A stretch of DNA of 64,000 nt from CAVUWL01 sp963787415. GTDB lineage: Bacteria > Actinomycetota > Thermoleophilia > Solirubrobacterales > 70-9. The translations under genes and the position numbers were made by a program. Below, one piece after another: positions 34,500 to 44,265 of this stretch. The DNA is taken from the NCBI GenBank assembly GCA_963787415.1, contig CAWBCO010000003.1, forward strand, positions 992,001 to 1,056,000, read 5' to 3'. Under the pieces are notes generated by a model. The model was not told where the DNA came from and made no database searches. It worked only from the letters and a program-made list of their open reading frames with translations. Every line of letters begins with the position of its first letter. Position 1 is the stretch's first letter.

Positions 34500-37400
34500 C
34501 GAGGTTGGGTGGCGCCTTTGGGGGCGTGGATCTCTTGCAGTGAGCGGACCTCGACGTCCTCGGTGATGGCGGCGATCGCCCGCACCGCGGCCGAAGCACC
34601 GGTCATCGTCGTCACGCAGGGAATGCCGTGTCGGACGGCCGCGCTGCGGATCTCATAGCCATCGGCGCGAGCTCCGGATCCGGTTGGGGTATTGATAACT
34701 AAATCGCAACGGCGCTCCCTAATCAGGTCAACGACATGGGGGGAGCCCTCGCCGAGCTTGTTGATCGGGGTAACCGGGACACCCATCCTGGAGATCGCCT
34801 GGGCGGTACCGGCGGTGGCGATCACCTCAAAACCGAGATCGTGGAAACGAGCGGCAATCTGAGTTGCGGCAGGCTTGTCGGTGTCGGTAACGGTGATGAA
34901 GACCGACCCCTCGACCGGCAGCGAGACTCCGGCTGCCGCTTGGGCCTTACCGAAAGCGGTCGGAAAGTCCATCGCGATGCCCATCACCTCCCCAGTGCTC
35001 TTCATCTCCGGACCGAGGACCGAGTCAGCGCCGGCGAAGCGGGCGAAGGGCAGGACCGCCTCCTTGACGCTGACGTGGCGAGCTGGACCCCGGGGGAGAT
35101 CTTGCGCGGCGATTCGCTCCCCCAGCATCAGGCGGCAGGCGAGCTTGGCGAGGGGAGCGCCGATTGCCTTGGAAACAAAGGGGACGGTCCGCGAGGCACG
35201 TGGATTGGCCTCGATCACGTAGAGCTCGCCCCCCGCCACGGCAAACTGGATGTTGATCAGGCCGATCACTCCGAGATCGAGGGCGATCCGCTGCGTCGTC
35301 GCCCGGATCTCCTCGAGCATCTCCTCGCCGAGACTCATCGGCGGGATCACGCAAGCGGAGTCACCTGAGTGCACACCCGCCTCCTCGACGTGTTGCATGA
35401 TCCCCGCGACCCAGACCTGCTCGCCGTCACCGAGAGCGTCAACGTCGACCTCGATTGCATTCTCGAGGAAGCGATCAAGGAGCAGCGGGTGCTCCTGGTC
35501 GGCCTTGACGTGCACCTGCAGATACGCGGAGAGATCCTCGGTCGAGTAGCAGATCTCCATTGCCCGACCACCGAGCACGTAGGAGGGTCGCACGAGCAGC
35601 GGAAAGCCGACCTCCTCGGCGATCACCGTCGCCTCATCAGCTGAGAGCGCCGTCCCGTAGGGCGGATGTTTGATGCCGAGACGGCCCAAGAGAGCCCCGA
35701 ATCGGCCCCGGTCCTCCGCCAGGTCAATTGCCTCCACCGGGGTGCCTAAGAGTGCCACGCCAGCCTCTTCGAGATCCCTCGCCAACCTCAGTGGAGTCTG
35801 GCCGCCAAACTGCACGATCACCCCCTCGGGTTGCTCCTGAGCGCACACCGCCAGTACGTCCTCGACGGTCAGGGGCTCGAAGTAGAGGCGATCGGAGGTG
35901 TCGTAGTCAGTCGAGACTGTCTCGGGGTTGCAGTTGACCATCACCGCATCGCGTCCCAGCTCGCGGACCGTCATCGCAGCATGCACGCAGCAGTAATCGA
36001 ACTCGATCCCCTGTCCGATCCGGTTTGGTCCAGAGCCGAGGATCACAACCGAGTCGCGCTCGCCGCGGCGGACCTCTCCGCGATCGGTCTCGCCAGGTCG
36101 CCTGCGCTCGTGCGCGGAGTAGTAGTAGGGAGTACTCGCCTCAAACTCCGCCGCGCAGGTATCGACCGCCTTGTAGGTTCGGCTAAGCCCCGCGTTGCCC
36201 TCCCCCTCAACGGCCAGCTCCCGAAGCTCGCGCAGGAACCAGCGATCGACCCTGCAACGCGCGTGGACGGCCTCAGCGTCGATGCCTCGGCGGAAGGCCT
36301 CAAGAATCAGGTCGAAGCGATCGGGGCAGGGAACCTCGAGGCGCTTGAGCAGATCTCCGTCATCCACTGGCAACTCTGGCGCCGCGTCGAGCTCCCGGGA
36401 GCGCAGCGCCTTGGAGAAGGATTCGCGAAACGTCCGCCCGATCGCCATTGCCTCCCCGACGCTTTGCATATGGGTCGACAGCCGACCCTCGGCACCCGGG
36501 AACTTCTCAAAGGCAAAGCGGGGGATCTTCGTCACCACGTAGTCGATCGTCGGCTCAAAGCAGGCTGGGGTAGCCCGGGTGATGTCATTTGGAATCTCCT
36601 CGAGCGAATAGCCGACCGCGAGTTTGGCCGCCATCTTTGCAATCGGGAAACCGGTCGCCTTGGAGGCAAGCGCAGAGGAGCGCGAGACTCGCGGGTTCAT
36701 CTCGATCACGACGATCTCGCCGCTCTCGGGGTTCACTCCAAACTGCACATTGGAGCCGCCGGTCTCCACTCCGACTGCCCGGATCACCGCGATCGCCTGA
36801 TCGCGCAACTGCTGGTAGAGCGGATCGCTCAGCGTCTGGGCTGGCGCAACGGTTACCGAATCGCCGGTGTGGACACCCATCGGATCGATGTTCTCGATCG
36901 AGCATACAATCACCACGTTGTCGTTGCGGTCGCGCATCACCTCAAGCTCGAACTCACCCCAGTCCAGTACCGACTCCTCGACCAGAACCTGGTTGATCGG
37001 ACTCGCTGCGAGACCCTCGGAGACGACTTGGCGCAACTCCGTCTCGCTCCCCCCCACACCGCCGCCTTGACCACCCATGGTGAACGCCGGACGAACGATT
37101 GCAGGCAACGAGATGCGGCCATCGACAAGCGCTGCCTCGACCTCACCGAGGTTCTCCACCGTAATCGACCAAGGGATGCGCAGGCCAGCCTCTTTCATCG
37201 TGCGACGAAACTCCTCGCGATCCTCGGCCCGTCGGATCGCCCCCGCGTCGGCGCCGATCAGCTCAACCCCGAGGCGCTCGAGGGTGCCGTCATTGTGCAG
37301 CTCCATCGCCAGATTGAGTGCAGTCTGTCCACCGAGGGTTGGGAGGAATGCGTCGGGGCGCTCCTTTTCGATCACCCTGGTCAGGGGGCCGGCCAGCAGC

Positions 37401-37603
37401 GGCTCGATATAGGTGGAGGTGGCGAACTCCGGGTCGGTCATGATCGTCGCCGGATTCGAGTTGACAAGCACAACCTCAAAACCCTCCTCGAGTAAGACCT
37501 TGCATGCCTGCACACCGGAGTAATCGAACTCCGCGGCTTGGCCGATCACAATCGGTCCCGAGCCGACCACCAGGATCTTTTCGATGTCGGTTCGCCTAGG
37601 CAT
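34496..37603 (-). CDS. carB: Carbamoyl-phosphate synthase large subunit
   Basis: 1035 residues from the ATG at 37603 (MPRRTDIEKI). Two tandem ATP-grasp halves are visible, each starting with a GSGP(I/N)(V/R)IGQ motif, with repeated NPRxSR(S/T) active-site motifs (EMNPRVSRSSAL and EANPRASRTVPF), and a C-terminal MGS-like allosteric domain (VITVTDTDKP, NTPTGSGARADGYEIR). It makes carbamoyl phosphate for pyrimidines and arginine. The start overlaps the carA stop by 8 bases. Confidence 0.98.
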   Translation of the reverse strand: MPRRTDIEKILVVGSGPIVIGQAAEFDYSGVQACKVLLEEGFEVVLVNSNPATIMTDPEFATSTYIEPLLAGPLTRVIEKERPDAFLPTLGGQTALNLAMELHNDGTLERLGVELIGADAGAIRRAEDREEFRRTMKEAGLRIPWSITVENLGEVEAALVDGRISLPAIVRPAFTMGGQGGGVGGSETELRQVVSEGLAASPINQVLVEESVLDWGEFELEVMRDRNDNVVIVCSIENIDPMGVHTGDSVTVAPAQTLSDPLYQQLRDQAIAVIRAVGVETGGSNVQFGVNPESGEIVVIEMNPRVSRSSALASKATGFPIAKMAAKLAVGYSLEEIPNDITRATPACFEPTIDYVVTKIPRFAFEKFPGAEGRLSTHMQSVGEAMAIGRTFRESFSKALRSRELDAAPELPVDDGDLLKRLEVPCPDRFDLILEAFRRGIDAEAVHARCRVDRWFLRELRELAVEGEGNAGLSRTYKAVDTCAAEFEASTPYYYSAHERRRPGETDRGEVRRGERDSVVILGSGPNRIGQGIEFDYCCVHAAMTVRELGRDAVMVNCNPETVSTDYDTSDRLYFEPLTVEDVLAVCAQEQPEGVIVQFGGQTPLRLARDLEEAGVALLGTPVEAIDLAEDRGRFGALLGRLGIKHPPYGTALSADEATVIAEEVGFPLLVRPSYVLGGRAMEICYSTEDLSAYLQVHVKADQEHPLLLDRFLENAIEVDVDALGDGEQVWVAGIMQHVEEAGVHSGDSACVIPPMSLGEEMLEEIRATTQRIALDLGVIGLINIQFAVAGGELYVIEANPRASRTVPFVSKAIGAPLAKLACRLMLGERIAAQDLPRGPARHVSVKEAVLPFARFAGADSVLGPEMKSTGEVMGIAMDFPTAFGKAQAAAGVSLPVEGSVFITVTDTDKPAATQIAARFHDLGFEVIATAGTAQAISRMGVPVTPINKLGEGSPHVVDLIRERRCDLVINTPTGSGARADGYEIRSAAVRHGIPCVTTMTGASAAVRAIAAITEDVEVRSLQEIHAPKGATQPR

Positions 37604-38711
37604 CGGCAAGCTCGAGGAAGCGATCGAAGAGATGCCGGGCGTCATGGGGTCCCGGTCCCGCCTCGGGGTGGTATTGGACTGTCGCCACAGCCGCGTCTTT
37701 CAAAACAAGGCCCTCGACCGTACGGTCATAGAGATTGAGATGGGAGAGCTCAGCGACGCCGAAATCGGTCTCCCAGCGAAGCGGCCGCTCGCCCTCTATC
37801 CGCATTTCGCCGCTCGGACCCATAACGGCGAAGCCGTGATTTTGGGAGGTGATATCGATCCGGCCGCTGGAGAGGTCCTTGACGGGGTGATTTGCACCGC
37901 GGTGGCCGAAGGGCAGCTTGTAGGTCTTTAGGCCCAGGGCGCGGCAAAGCAACTGGTGCCCTAGGCAGATGCCGAAGATCGGGCGCAGTCCGATCAACTC
38001 ACTCACCGATTCGGCGATGTAGTCGAGAGCTGACGGATCGCCGGGGCCGTTGGCTAAAAAGACGACGTCTGGATCTTGAGCGAGTATCTCCTGCGCAGTG
38101 CAATCACACGGCATCAGCGTCAGCCGGCAGCCGCGCTGGCGAAGCTGGCGAACAATGCTCATCTTCACACCGGTGTCGATGCCAACCACGTGGGGTCCCT
38201 CTCCACCGAAATGGATCGGCTCTGACGGGGCGACAGTGCGGGCGAGATCTGCGCCGCTCATCAGGGGCTCTGAAGCGATCCGTTGATGAGCCTCGGCTTC
38301 GGTTGTGTGGACAGGGAAAATGCCAGCACGCATCGCACCGCGATCACGGATGTGGCGAACCAGCGCCCGGGTGTCGACGCCGCTGATCGCCGGTATGCCA
38401 CGGTCAGCCAACCAGTCCAACCAGCCACCCTCGGCGCTGGCAACGTCCTCACAGTTCTTGGCGTCACGCATGATCACCGCGCGGGCGTGGATTTGCTCGG
38501 ACTCCATCGCCTCGGCGAAGACCCCGTAATTGCCGATCAGGGGATAGGTGAAGGTGATGATCTGACCGGCGTAGGATGGATCGGTCACCGCCTCCTGGTA
38601 GCCCGTCATCGCTGTGTTGAAGACCACCTCGCCGGTAACCGCCTCGTGGCTGCCACAAGGTTCGCCGTCAAAGCGAGTGCCGTCCTCAAGCAAGACGTAG
38701 GCGGCGCTCAT
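37596..38711 (-). CDS. carA: Carbamoyl-phosphate synthase small (glutaminase) subunit
   Basis: 371 residues. The N-terminal domain shows LLEDGTRFDG, VFNTAMTGYQE and GVDTRALVRHIR. The C-terminal class I glutamine amidotransferase domain has the catalytic cysteine in FGICLGHQLL, LPFGHRGANHPV, and the His/Glu pair in VQYHPEAGPGPHD. It supplies ammonia to CarB, with which it overlaps by 8 bases. 67 bases separate it from pyrC upstream. Confidence 0.98.
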   Translation of the reverse strand: MSAAYVLLEDGTRFDGEPCGSHEAVTGEVVFNTAMTGYQEAVTDPSYAGQIITFTYPLIGNYGVFAEAMESEQIHARAVIMRDAKNCEDVASAEGGWLDWLADRGIPAISGVDTRALVRHIRDRGAMRAGIFPVHTTEAEAHQRIASEPLMSGADLARTVAPSEPIHFGGEGPHVVGIDTGVKMSIVRQLRQRGCRLTLMPCDCTAQEILAQDPDVVFLANGPGDPSALDYIAESVSELIGLRPIFGICLGHQLLCRALGLKTYKLPFGHRGANHPVKDLSSGRIDITSQNHGFAVMGPSGEMRIEGERPLRWETDFGVAELSHLNLYDRTVEGLVLKDAAVATVQYHPEAGPGPHDARHLFDRFLELADA

Positions 38712-38778
38712 CCGGCTCCGGGCGGATACTTCTCCGCCGATCGTTCAGCGCTAATTGTGATCCAGGGATTGCGATTTT

Positions 38779-40089
38779 TCACGACGCGATACCCAGTGAG
38801 AAACTTCGCAACCGATAGGCGACGCGACCTCCGGCAATCGTCATCAGCACCCGTCCAATAAGTTTGCGGCCCGCGCACCAGGAGTTAACCGAGCGGCTCT
38901 CATAGCCCCCCTCTCCGACGATCCACTCGACGCCCAGGTCACAGAGGGCGACGTTTGCCTCGCTTCCGGGCGCCAGCGACGGACGCTCCAGGCCGAAGGG
39001 CTGGGCACCGCCGCCCAACTTCTCAACGAGAAGCGCGAGGTCGATTGTTCCGGTCAAAACGAGCTCGGTGTGGATCGCGCCGAAGGCCGTTTCAAGTCCG
39101 GTCACCCCCATCGCCGCCTGCTCAAAGGGGACCTCCTTTTCCTCCATCGTGTGCGGAGCGTGATCGGTCGCTATCGAGTCGATCGTGCCGTCCCGCAGGC
39201 CCTCGATCAACGCTTGCCGGTCGGCCTCCGCGCGCAGAGGCGGGTTCATCTTGAAGCGGCGGGCATCGAGACTGCGGACAGCCTCATCGGTCAGGCAGAG
39301 ATGATGTGGCGTCGCCTCGGCGCTGATTCGGACCCCTGCGGCCTTCGCGGCCCGCACGGCATCAACCGACTCCGCCGCGGAGAGATGCTGGATGTGAATT
39401 CGTCCGTCCTCATAGGCCGCAATTGCAGCGTCGCGGGCGATCATCGTCGACTCTGAAACCGAGGGAATGCCTGCCAAGCCGAGAGCGGCCGAGACCGGCC
39501 CCTCGTGCATCATCCCCTCGCCGGTAAGTCCAAAATCCTCCTCATGCAGGGCAATCGTGCCACCGCAGAGTCGCTGATATTGGAGCGCGCGGCGCATGAT
39601 CGCGGCGCTCGCGATCGGCATCCCGTCGTCGCTGAATCCGATCGCACCCCCAGCACGCAGCTCGGCCATCTCGCTCAGCTCCTCACCCCTCATCTCACGG
39701 GTGACGGTGGCTAGGAAGCCGACCGGTATGCAGGCCTCGCCCCGGGCCCGCTCGCGCAATGAGCCAACGTCGGCCGGGTTGCAGACAGGGGGCTCCGTAT
39801 TGGCCATCGCGAGAATCGCGCAATAACCACCAGCAGCGCCCGCTCGCGTCCCGGTCTCGATGTCCTCTTTGTGCTCCTGACCGGGACTCCGCAGGTGCAC
39901 ATGGGGATCAAAAAAGCCCGGAAAAGCGTGCAGCCCGTTCGCCTCGACTACCTCCGCGTCCTCGCTGCTCGCGGTGCCGGCAGGGGCCAGTTCGGCGATC
40001 TGTCCGTTGCGGATCACCACGTCGTGGACGCCTTCGATGCCAGCCGCAGGGTCCAGCACCATTGCCCCGCGCAGGATTACTCCAGCCAT
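38779..40089 (-). CDS. pyrC: Dihydroorotase
   Basis: 436 residues from the ATG at 40089 (MAGVILRGAMVLDP), the usual start for type I dihydroorotases; a GTG at 40164 would give 461 residues and leave a shorter gap to pyrB. Seen: metal motif DPHVHLRSPGQEHKEDIETG, the GAAGGY lysine-loop region shortly after, IQHLSAAES with a metal histidine, and IATDHAPHTMEEKE with the catalytic aspartate. It closes carbamoyl aspartate to dihydroorotate. Confidence 0.95.
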   Translation of the reverse strand: MAGVILRGAMVLDPAAGIEGVHDVVIRNGQIAELAPAGTASSEDAEVVEANGLHAFPGFFDPHVHLRSPGQEHKEDIETGTRAGAAGGYCAILAMANTEPPVCNPADVGSLRERARGEACIPVGFLATVTREMRGEELSEMAELRAGGAIGFSDDGMPIASAAIMRRALQYQRLCGGTIALHEEDFGLTGEGMMHEGPVSAALGLAGIPSVSESTMIARDAAIAAYEDGRIHIQHLSAAESVDAVRAAKAAGVRISAEATPHHLCLTDEAVRSLDARRFKMNPPLRAEADRQALIEGLRDGTIDSIATDHAPHTMEEKEVPFEQAAMGVTGLETAFGAIHTELVLTGTIDLALLVEKLGGGAQPFGLERPSLAPGSEANVALCDLGVEWIVGEGGYESRSVNSWCAGRKLIGRVLMTIAGGRVAYRLRSFSLGIAS

Positions 40090-40192
40090 CTCGCCGGGGC
40101 GCACGTCCAGCGCCTCGGTCAGGCTGGTCACCGGCCGGCCCGCTCGAGCTGGGCCGAGGCGCACAGGTTGCTGCCTGAGCTTGGCTTTGCGC

Positions 40193-41152
40193 TCAAGCCG
40201 GCTGCCCTATGGGCGTCGGCTGCTCGACGCTCTCACGATCGACTGGTTCAGGTCGCTCACTCCCGGCAAGCAGCTCATAGAGGATCGCCATCCGGACCAC
40301 CAGCCCGGCGGCGACCTGCTCGCCGATCAGCGATTGGGGAGAGTCGATCACCTCGCCGGAGAGCTCAACGCCGCGGTTGACCGGGCCGGGGTGCATCAGA
40401 AGTTGGCGCGGAGCGAGCCGACGCGAGTCGATCTGAAAATGGGCGGCGTACTCGCGTAATGAGGGTACGAAGCTTTCGCTCATCCGCTCGTGCTGCATGC
40501 GCAGCACATAGACGACGTCAGCTTCCCCCAGGTGCTCCAATGAATGCGCCACATCGCAGCCGAGCTCGCCGATTCCGCGCGGGATCAGGGTTGGCGGCCC
40601 ACAAACCGTCACCTTGGCGCCCATCCTTGCAAAGGCGATCAGATTGGAGCGGGCTACGCGACTATGAAGAATGTCGCCGACGATCCAGATCTGCTTGCCC
40701 TCCAATGTATCTAGGCGGCGGCGCAGTGTGAACACGTCTAGGAGGGCCTGGCTCGGATGCTCGTGCTTACCGTCACCGGCATTGATCACGGCGGCTTGGG
40801 TCCAGCCGGCGACAAGCTGGGCGGCTCCTGCATAGGGATGTCGGATCACGATCGCCGCCGGGTCATAGGCGGAGAGGGTCGCCACCGTGTCCTTCAGCGA
40901 CTCACCCTTCTCTATCGAGGAACCGACTGCTTTGACCGAGATCAAATCCGCAGAAAGGCGCTTTGCCGCAAGCTCAAATGAGCTGCTCGTCCGGGTGCTC
41001 GACTCATAGAAGAGGCTGACAACGGTGCGTCCGCGCAAGGTCGGCACCTTCTTAATATCGCGGCGGCCCACCTCGGCAAAGCTCTCTGCCCGCTCGAGGA
41101 TCGCCTCGATCTCTTGCCTCGAGAGCTCCGCAATCGACAGCAGGTGCTTCAC
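40193..41152 (-). CDS. pyrB: Aspartate carbamoyltransferase catalytic subunit
   Basis: 319 residues. Carbamoyl-phosphate motif STRTSSSFELAAKRL, EKGESLKDTVATLSAYDPAAIVIRHP, INAGDGKHEHPSQALLD, and the C-terminal HPGPVNRGVEL are all present. Pathway step: carbamoyl phosphate plus aspartate to carbamoyl aspartate. The ATG overlaps the pyrR stop by four bases. No pyrI regulatory subunit is nearby, as expected with PyrR-type control. Confidence 0.97.
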   Translation of the reverse strand: MKHLLSIAELSRQEIEAILERAESFAEVGRRDIKKVPTLRGRTVVSLFYESSTRTSSSFELAAKRLSADLISVKAVGSSIEKGESLKDTVATLSAYDPAAIVIRHPYAGAAQLVAGWTQAAVINAGDGKHEHPSQALLDVFTLRRRLDTLEGKQIWIVGDILHSRVARSNLIAFARMGAKVTVCGPPTLIPRGIGELGCDVAHSLEHLGEADVVYVLRMQHERMSESFVPSLREYAAHFQIDSRRLAPRQLLMHPGPVNRGVELSGEVIDSPQSLIGEQVAAGLVVRMAILYELLAGSERPEPVDRESVEQPTPIGQPA

Positions 41153-41709
41153 GTGGAGACCCCGGCCACAATCGGTGCTGAGATCGTGACCTCGTCGACC
41201 CCATCGCTCTCCTGGAGGCGAACGTTGACCCGCTCTGGACGTGCGGTCGGCAAGTTCTTGCCGACGTAGTCAGGCCGGATTGGGAGCTCCCGATGACCGC
41301 GGTCGCAGAGCACAGCGAGCTGAACTCTCTCGGGCCGCCCATAATCAAAAAGAGCATCGATAGCTGCTCGCACGGTGCGCCCGGTGAAGAGCACGTCGTC
41401 GATAAGGACGATGGTGCGGTTGCTGAGGTTGAAGTCGATATGGGAAGCGTGGACCACCGGCTGGGAGGAGGGCTCCTTGGCGGCTACATCATCGCGATAA
41501 AACGATATGTCGATGTCGCCAATCGGCAGGTCATCATCGCGCAGCTCTGCGAGCAGTCCGTGCAGCCGGCGAGCGATCAGCGCGCCGCGAGTATGAATGC
41601 CGACAATCGCCAACCCCTCCGGACCCGGGTTCTTCTCGGCGATCTCATGGGCGATGCGGCGCAGGGTGCGCCCCACGTCCTCGTGGGCGAGCACCACTTT
41701 CTCGTTCAA
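41149..41709 (-). CDS. pyrR: Bifunctional pyr operon regulator/uracil phosphoribosyltransferase PyrR
   Basis: 186 residues. The start is a TTG at 41709 preceded by a strong AGGAAGGAG ribosome-binding site. Seen: RRIAHEIAEKN, IVGIHTRGALIARRL, and the PRPP-binding loop VLIDDVLFTGRTVRAAIDALFDYGRP. In many bacteria PyrR binds pyr mRNA in response to UMP; in actinobacteria it can also block ribosome binding. It heads the pyr operon. Only 50 bases lie between it and rnz, with no obvious attenuator hairpin. Confidence 0.96.
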   Translation of the reverse strand: MNEKVVLAHEDVGRTLRRIAHEIAEKNPGPEGLAIVGIHTRGALIARRLHGLLAELRDDDLPIGDIDISFYRDDVAAKEPSSQPVVHASHIDFNLSNRTIVLIDDVLFTGRTVRAAIDALFDYGRPERVQLAVLCDRGHRELPIRPDYVGKNLPTARPERVNVRLQESDGVDEVTISAPIVAGVST

Positions 41710-41759
41710 ATTGACTCCTTCCTGGCCTCACGGGACCGAGTTAAAGGACGGGGCCGAGG

Positions 41760-42719
41760 CTAGCAGGACTCTCGGCGCTCACGAGTGCCGTTGGCGATCA
41801 GCCTCGGGTGTCCGCGCTCAGCGAAGGGTATCTCGATCAGGTCGAAGTCTCGAGGCGCCAACGTTGCCTCAAAAACCTCCCGAGCCTCCTCTAAGACCGA
41901 GCCCACGTGGTAGCGGGATGAGACATGGACAAGCGCGAGGAGCTTCACCCCGGCCTCACGCGCCAGGGCTGCTGCCTGGCCAACCGTCGAGTGCCCGGTG
42001 TCGACCGCGCGCTGGGCCTCCGCCTCGGCGAAGCTCGCGTCGTGGACGAGGAGATCAGCGCCCCGGGCTGCATCAGCCGTCGCCCTGCAGGGTGCTGTGT
42101 CCCCGGTGATGACGACCGTGCGTCCGAGACGTGAACCGGCCATTACATCCTCGGGCCGGACCAGGCCCGTGGGACCATCGATCTCCTCTCCGCGCTGCAA
42201 ACGAGCGAAATCCGGGCCTTCGGGCACGCCGAACTTCTTGGCCGCCTCGGGATCGAAGCGACCCGGGCGCTCATTCTCGACTAGAGAAAAGCCAAGCGCT
42301 GCCACTCCATGCTCGACTGGAAAGGACCGCACGCAATAGCCGCCGTGGCCGACAACTTCTTCGGGTGCCAGCTCGACCAATCTCAGCTCAAACCCAATTC
42401 GGCCGATGATCGGCCCAAGGTCCTTGAAAAAATCTCGCAGACCTCGGGGCCCGTAAACGGTGAGCGGCTCCTGGCGATCGGTCAGGTCGTAGGTCTTCAA
42501 TAGACCAGGTAGACCAAGGATGTGATCGGCATGGAAATGGGTCAGATAAATCTCCCCGACCTGCGTCAAGCCGAGCGAGCGCTGCAGCTGGCGTTGCGTT
42601 CCTTCTCCGCAGTCAAACATCAACCGCTCACCGCCGCGAACGACCAAAATGCTCGCGGTTGAACGGCGCGCCGAGGGAACTGAGCCGCCGGTACCAAGGA
42701 AGATCACCGATAGGTCCAT
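41760..42719 (-). CDS. rnz: Ribonuclease Z
   Basis: 319 residues from the ATG at 42719 (MDLSVIFLGTGGSVP), since the family starts with a LGTG motif. Seen: FDCGEGTQRQL, the metal motif THFHADHILGLPGLL, FPVEHGVAALGF, VITGDTAPC, DASF, and HVSSRY. RNase Z trims tRNA 3' trailers where CCA is not encoded; the tRNA-Arg in this window indeed lacks an encoded CCA. It precedes pyrR by 50 bases on the same strand. Confidence 0.95.
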   Translation of the reverse strand: MDLSVIFLGTGGSVPSARRSTASILVVRGGERLMFDCGEGTQRQLQRSLGLTQVGEIYLTHFHADHILGLPGLLKTYDLTDRQEPLTVYGPRGLRDFFKDLGPIIGRIGFELRLVELAPEEVVGHGGYCVRSFPVEHGVAALGFSLVENERPGRFDPEAAKKFGVPEGPDFARLQRGEEIDGPTGLVRPEDVMAGSRLGRTVVITGDTAPCRATADAARGADLLVHDASFAEAEAQRAVDTGHSTVGQAAALAREAGVKLLALVHVSSRYHVGSVLEEAREVFEATLAPRDFDLIEIPFAERGHPRLIANGTRERRESC

Positions 42720-43161
42720 GGAACCGAGCCTATGGGACGCTGCCTGCCCGCCACCCTTGGCCCTGCAGCTGGTAACGGTGCAGGTTGGTTGAACGGGCCC
42801 GAGACTGGAAGGACGATTCCGATCTCCCAATATGCGCCCATTGGCACATGTTCGGTATCTGCGTAAGGGTCGGCTCAGTCCACCCCGCCGTGGCTAAACC
42901 TCCGTCAGCGTCGACCTCGCGCTTAAGCCGGTTGGATGGTGGTGAGACTCAGGGTAAATGGCTGACCGGGTCCGTTCAGCAAGCGAAGTCGGATCCAGAT
43001 TTACGAAAATTCGATCAGGTCAACCGAGCCTCGCCTCGCTCACTCTGCTCGTGCCAAGCCTGCTCAGCGGTAGGAACCGTCTGAGTCAACTGGCGCTACG
43101 AGGTAGCCGCAGAGCAGGAGGCGCCGCATGCGCCTCCTGCCAGCGACGGGATTTCAACTAC
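42720..43161. other. Intergenic stretch marking the edge of the core-gene block
   Basis: About 440 bases with no convincing gene in any frame. It should hold the promoter of rnz on the minus strand. The only clear structure is the hairpin at 43114-43140. No tRNA, riboswitch-like element or repeat was recognised. Confidence 0.5.
43114..43140. terminator. Perfect 11-bp hairpin downstream of a lipoprotein gene
   Basis: GCAGGAGGCGC pairs with GCGCCTCCTGC around a 5-base loop, 21 bases after the stop of the minus-strand lipoprotein gene. No T run follows on either strand, so it is either a weak or factor-assisted terminator or an mRNA 3'-end protecting stem. Confidence 0.5.
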
Positions 43162-43659
43162 TCAACTTTCCTTTGCGCACTGCGTTAGCCCAAGCGCATG
43201 CAGTTGTTCTCCGGTGGCCTTAAATGGACTGGGCTTGCCGAAGGCAATTTCGGGCTTCGCTTTTACCTTGTCTAGTGCTTCCTGGGCGGTTGCCAACGCC
43301 GAGGTCACCTGCTGTTCCTGACCGCTCGGCGCTCCGAGGGCTTTAACGGCATCGATCTGGGACTGAATATTTGGTGCGAAGACGGTTTCAACGAGTTCCG
43401 CCTGCTGGGCCTTGGTCGGTTCTTCCTTTTCGCTAATGCCGTGCTTCTTAGCAAAGGCCGCAAACCCGGCTGCTTCCTTCTTGTTTCCGCCCAGACAAAT
43501 CGCGTTTCCTTTGGCGACGAATTCGGCCTTGGAGATCATCGCCGTGGTTGCCGTCGTGGTTGTGGTAGTGGTCGAGCTGCTGCTACCACAACCTGCCACA
43601 AAGAGACCGGAGAGGAGAAGGACGGCAATAGGCGCGGCGCCCATGAACCTGCGATGCAT
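43162..43659 (-). CDS. Secreted lipoprotein of unknown function
   Basis: 165 residues from the ATG at 43659. A signal peptide with a lipobox (VLLLSGLFVAGC) gives a lipid-anchored mature protein that begins with a Ser/Thr run (CGSSSSTTTTTTT). The rest is helical: AEFVAKGNAICLGGNKK and a C-terminal LGLTQCAKES each hold one cysteine, which could form a disulfide. Similar short lipoproteins are common in Solirubrobacterales genomes, but I know of no assigned role. Confidence 0.8.
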   Translation of the reverse strand: MHRRFMGAAPIAVLLLSGLFVAGCGSSSSTTTTTTTATTAMISKAEFVAKGNAICLGGNKKEAAGFAAFAKKHGISEKEEPTKAQQAELVETVFAPNIQSQIDAVKALGAPSGQEQQVTSALATAQEALDKVKAKPEIAFGKPSPFKATGEQLHALGLTQCAKES

Positions 43660-44058
43660 CGAAATCTCCGTTCTTTGACTGGTCAAGGCGACCCTATTCG
43701 ACAACCAGGCCCGTTTCATTCTGGAGAGGCTTTGGCGAATCGATGCGGCCGAGAACATCGCCGTGAACCTCGATCCGCAGCGCTCGGGTCCCACGCCACG
43801 CACCGGGCACAAGTGCACCGTGCTTCTGCGCTCAGGCGCCGATTCGCACTACCCACGCCCCGGCTCGCCCATGTGAATCTGGAGGCGAGCATCATCGACG
43901 CCTGGACAACAAAGTTCGGTGCACGCCAACCGAGAGTCGCGTCGCCTCGCAACCTGGTCAATCGGGATTGAAAGGTTAACTTCTCGCTTGCATCACCGAA
44001 GATGTCGGATGCGTATGCGGTGCATGCGATGATCACTTCCGCCCTTTAAGCTTGCCGA
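43660..44058. other. Non-coding stretch between a lipoprotein gene and a small membrane protein gene
   Basis: About 400 bases. The minus-strand lipoprotein promoter should lie at the left end. Reading frames here are short or lack initiation context and no conserved motif was recognised. No repeat is visible. Confidence 0.4.
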
Positions 44059-44265
44059 GTGAACCCCTGGCCCCTCCGAAGTTGGATAGCGAGGGTCTTC
44101 CTCATTTGCTTATTGACTGCTGGCGCAGCGTCGAAAAGCAACATAGCCATCGCGGTGGTCCTCGCAGTTGCCCTGATCTTCATCAGCTGGTTACAGTTTG
44201 AAGCTGGTTTTAGACGAATGGCGAAAAGGGATCAAGCCAAGCGCGAGGATACCGAGGTCCTCTGA
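44059..44265 (+). CDS. Small membrane protein, uncertain
   Basis: 68 residues starting at a GTG. Two hydrophobic segments (about residues 9-25 and 28-47) are followed by a charged tail ending AKREDTEVL. No family is recognised and no strong ribosome-binding site precedes it. The alternating hydrophobic/charged layout is more protein-like than the neighbouring frames, which is the only support. Confidence 0.4.
   Translation: MNPWPLRSWIARVFLICLLTAGAASKSNIAIAVVLAVALIFISWLQFEAGFRRMAKRDQAKREDTEVL

Noticed and set aside
35831..37495. 554-codon plus-strand frame inside carB
   Set aside because: It is antisense to a fully conserved carbamoyl-phosphate synthase; composition reflects the third-position GC of carB.
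41710..41759. Possible PyrR-responsive attenuator ahead of pyrR
   Set aside because: Only 50 bases are available and no anti-terminator/terminator pair or PyrR-binding loop could be recognised.
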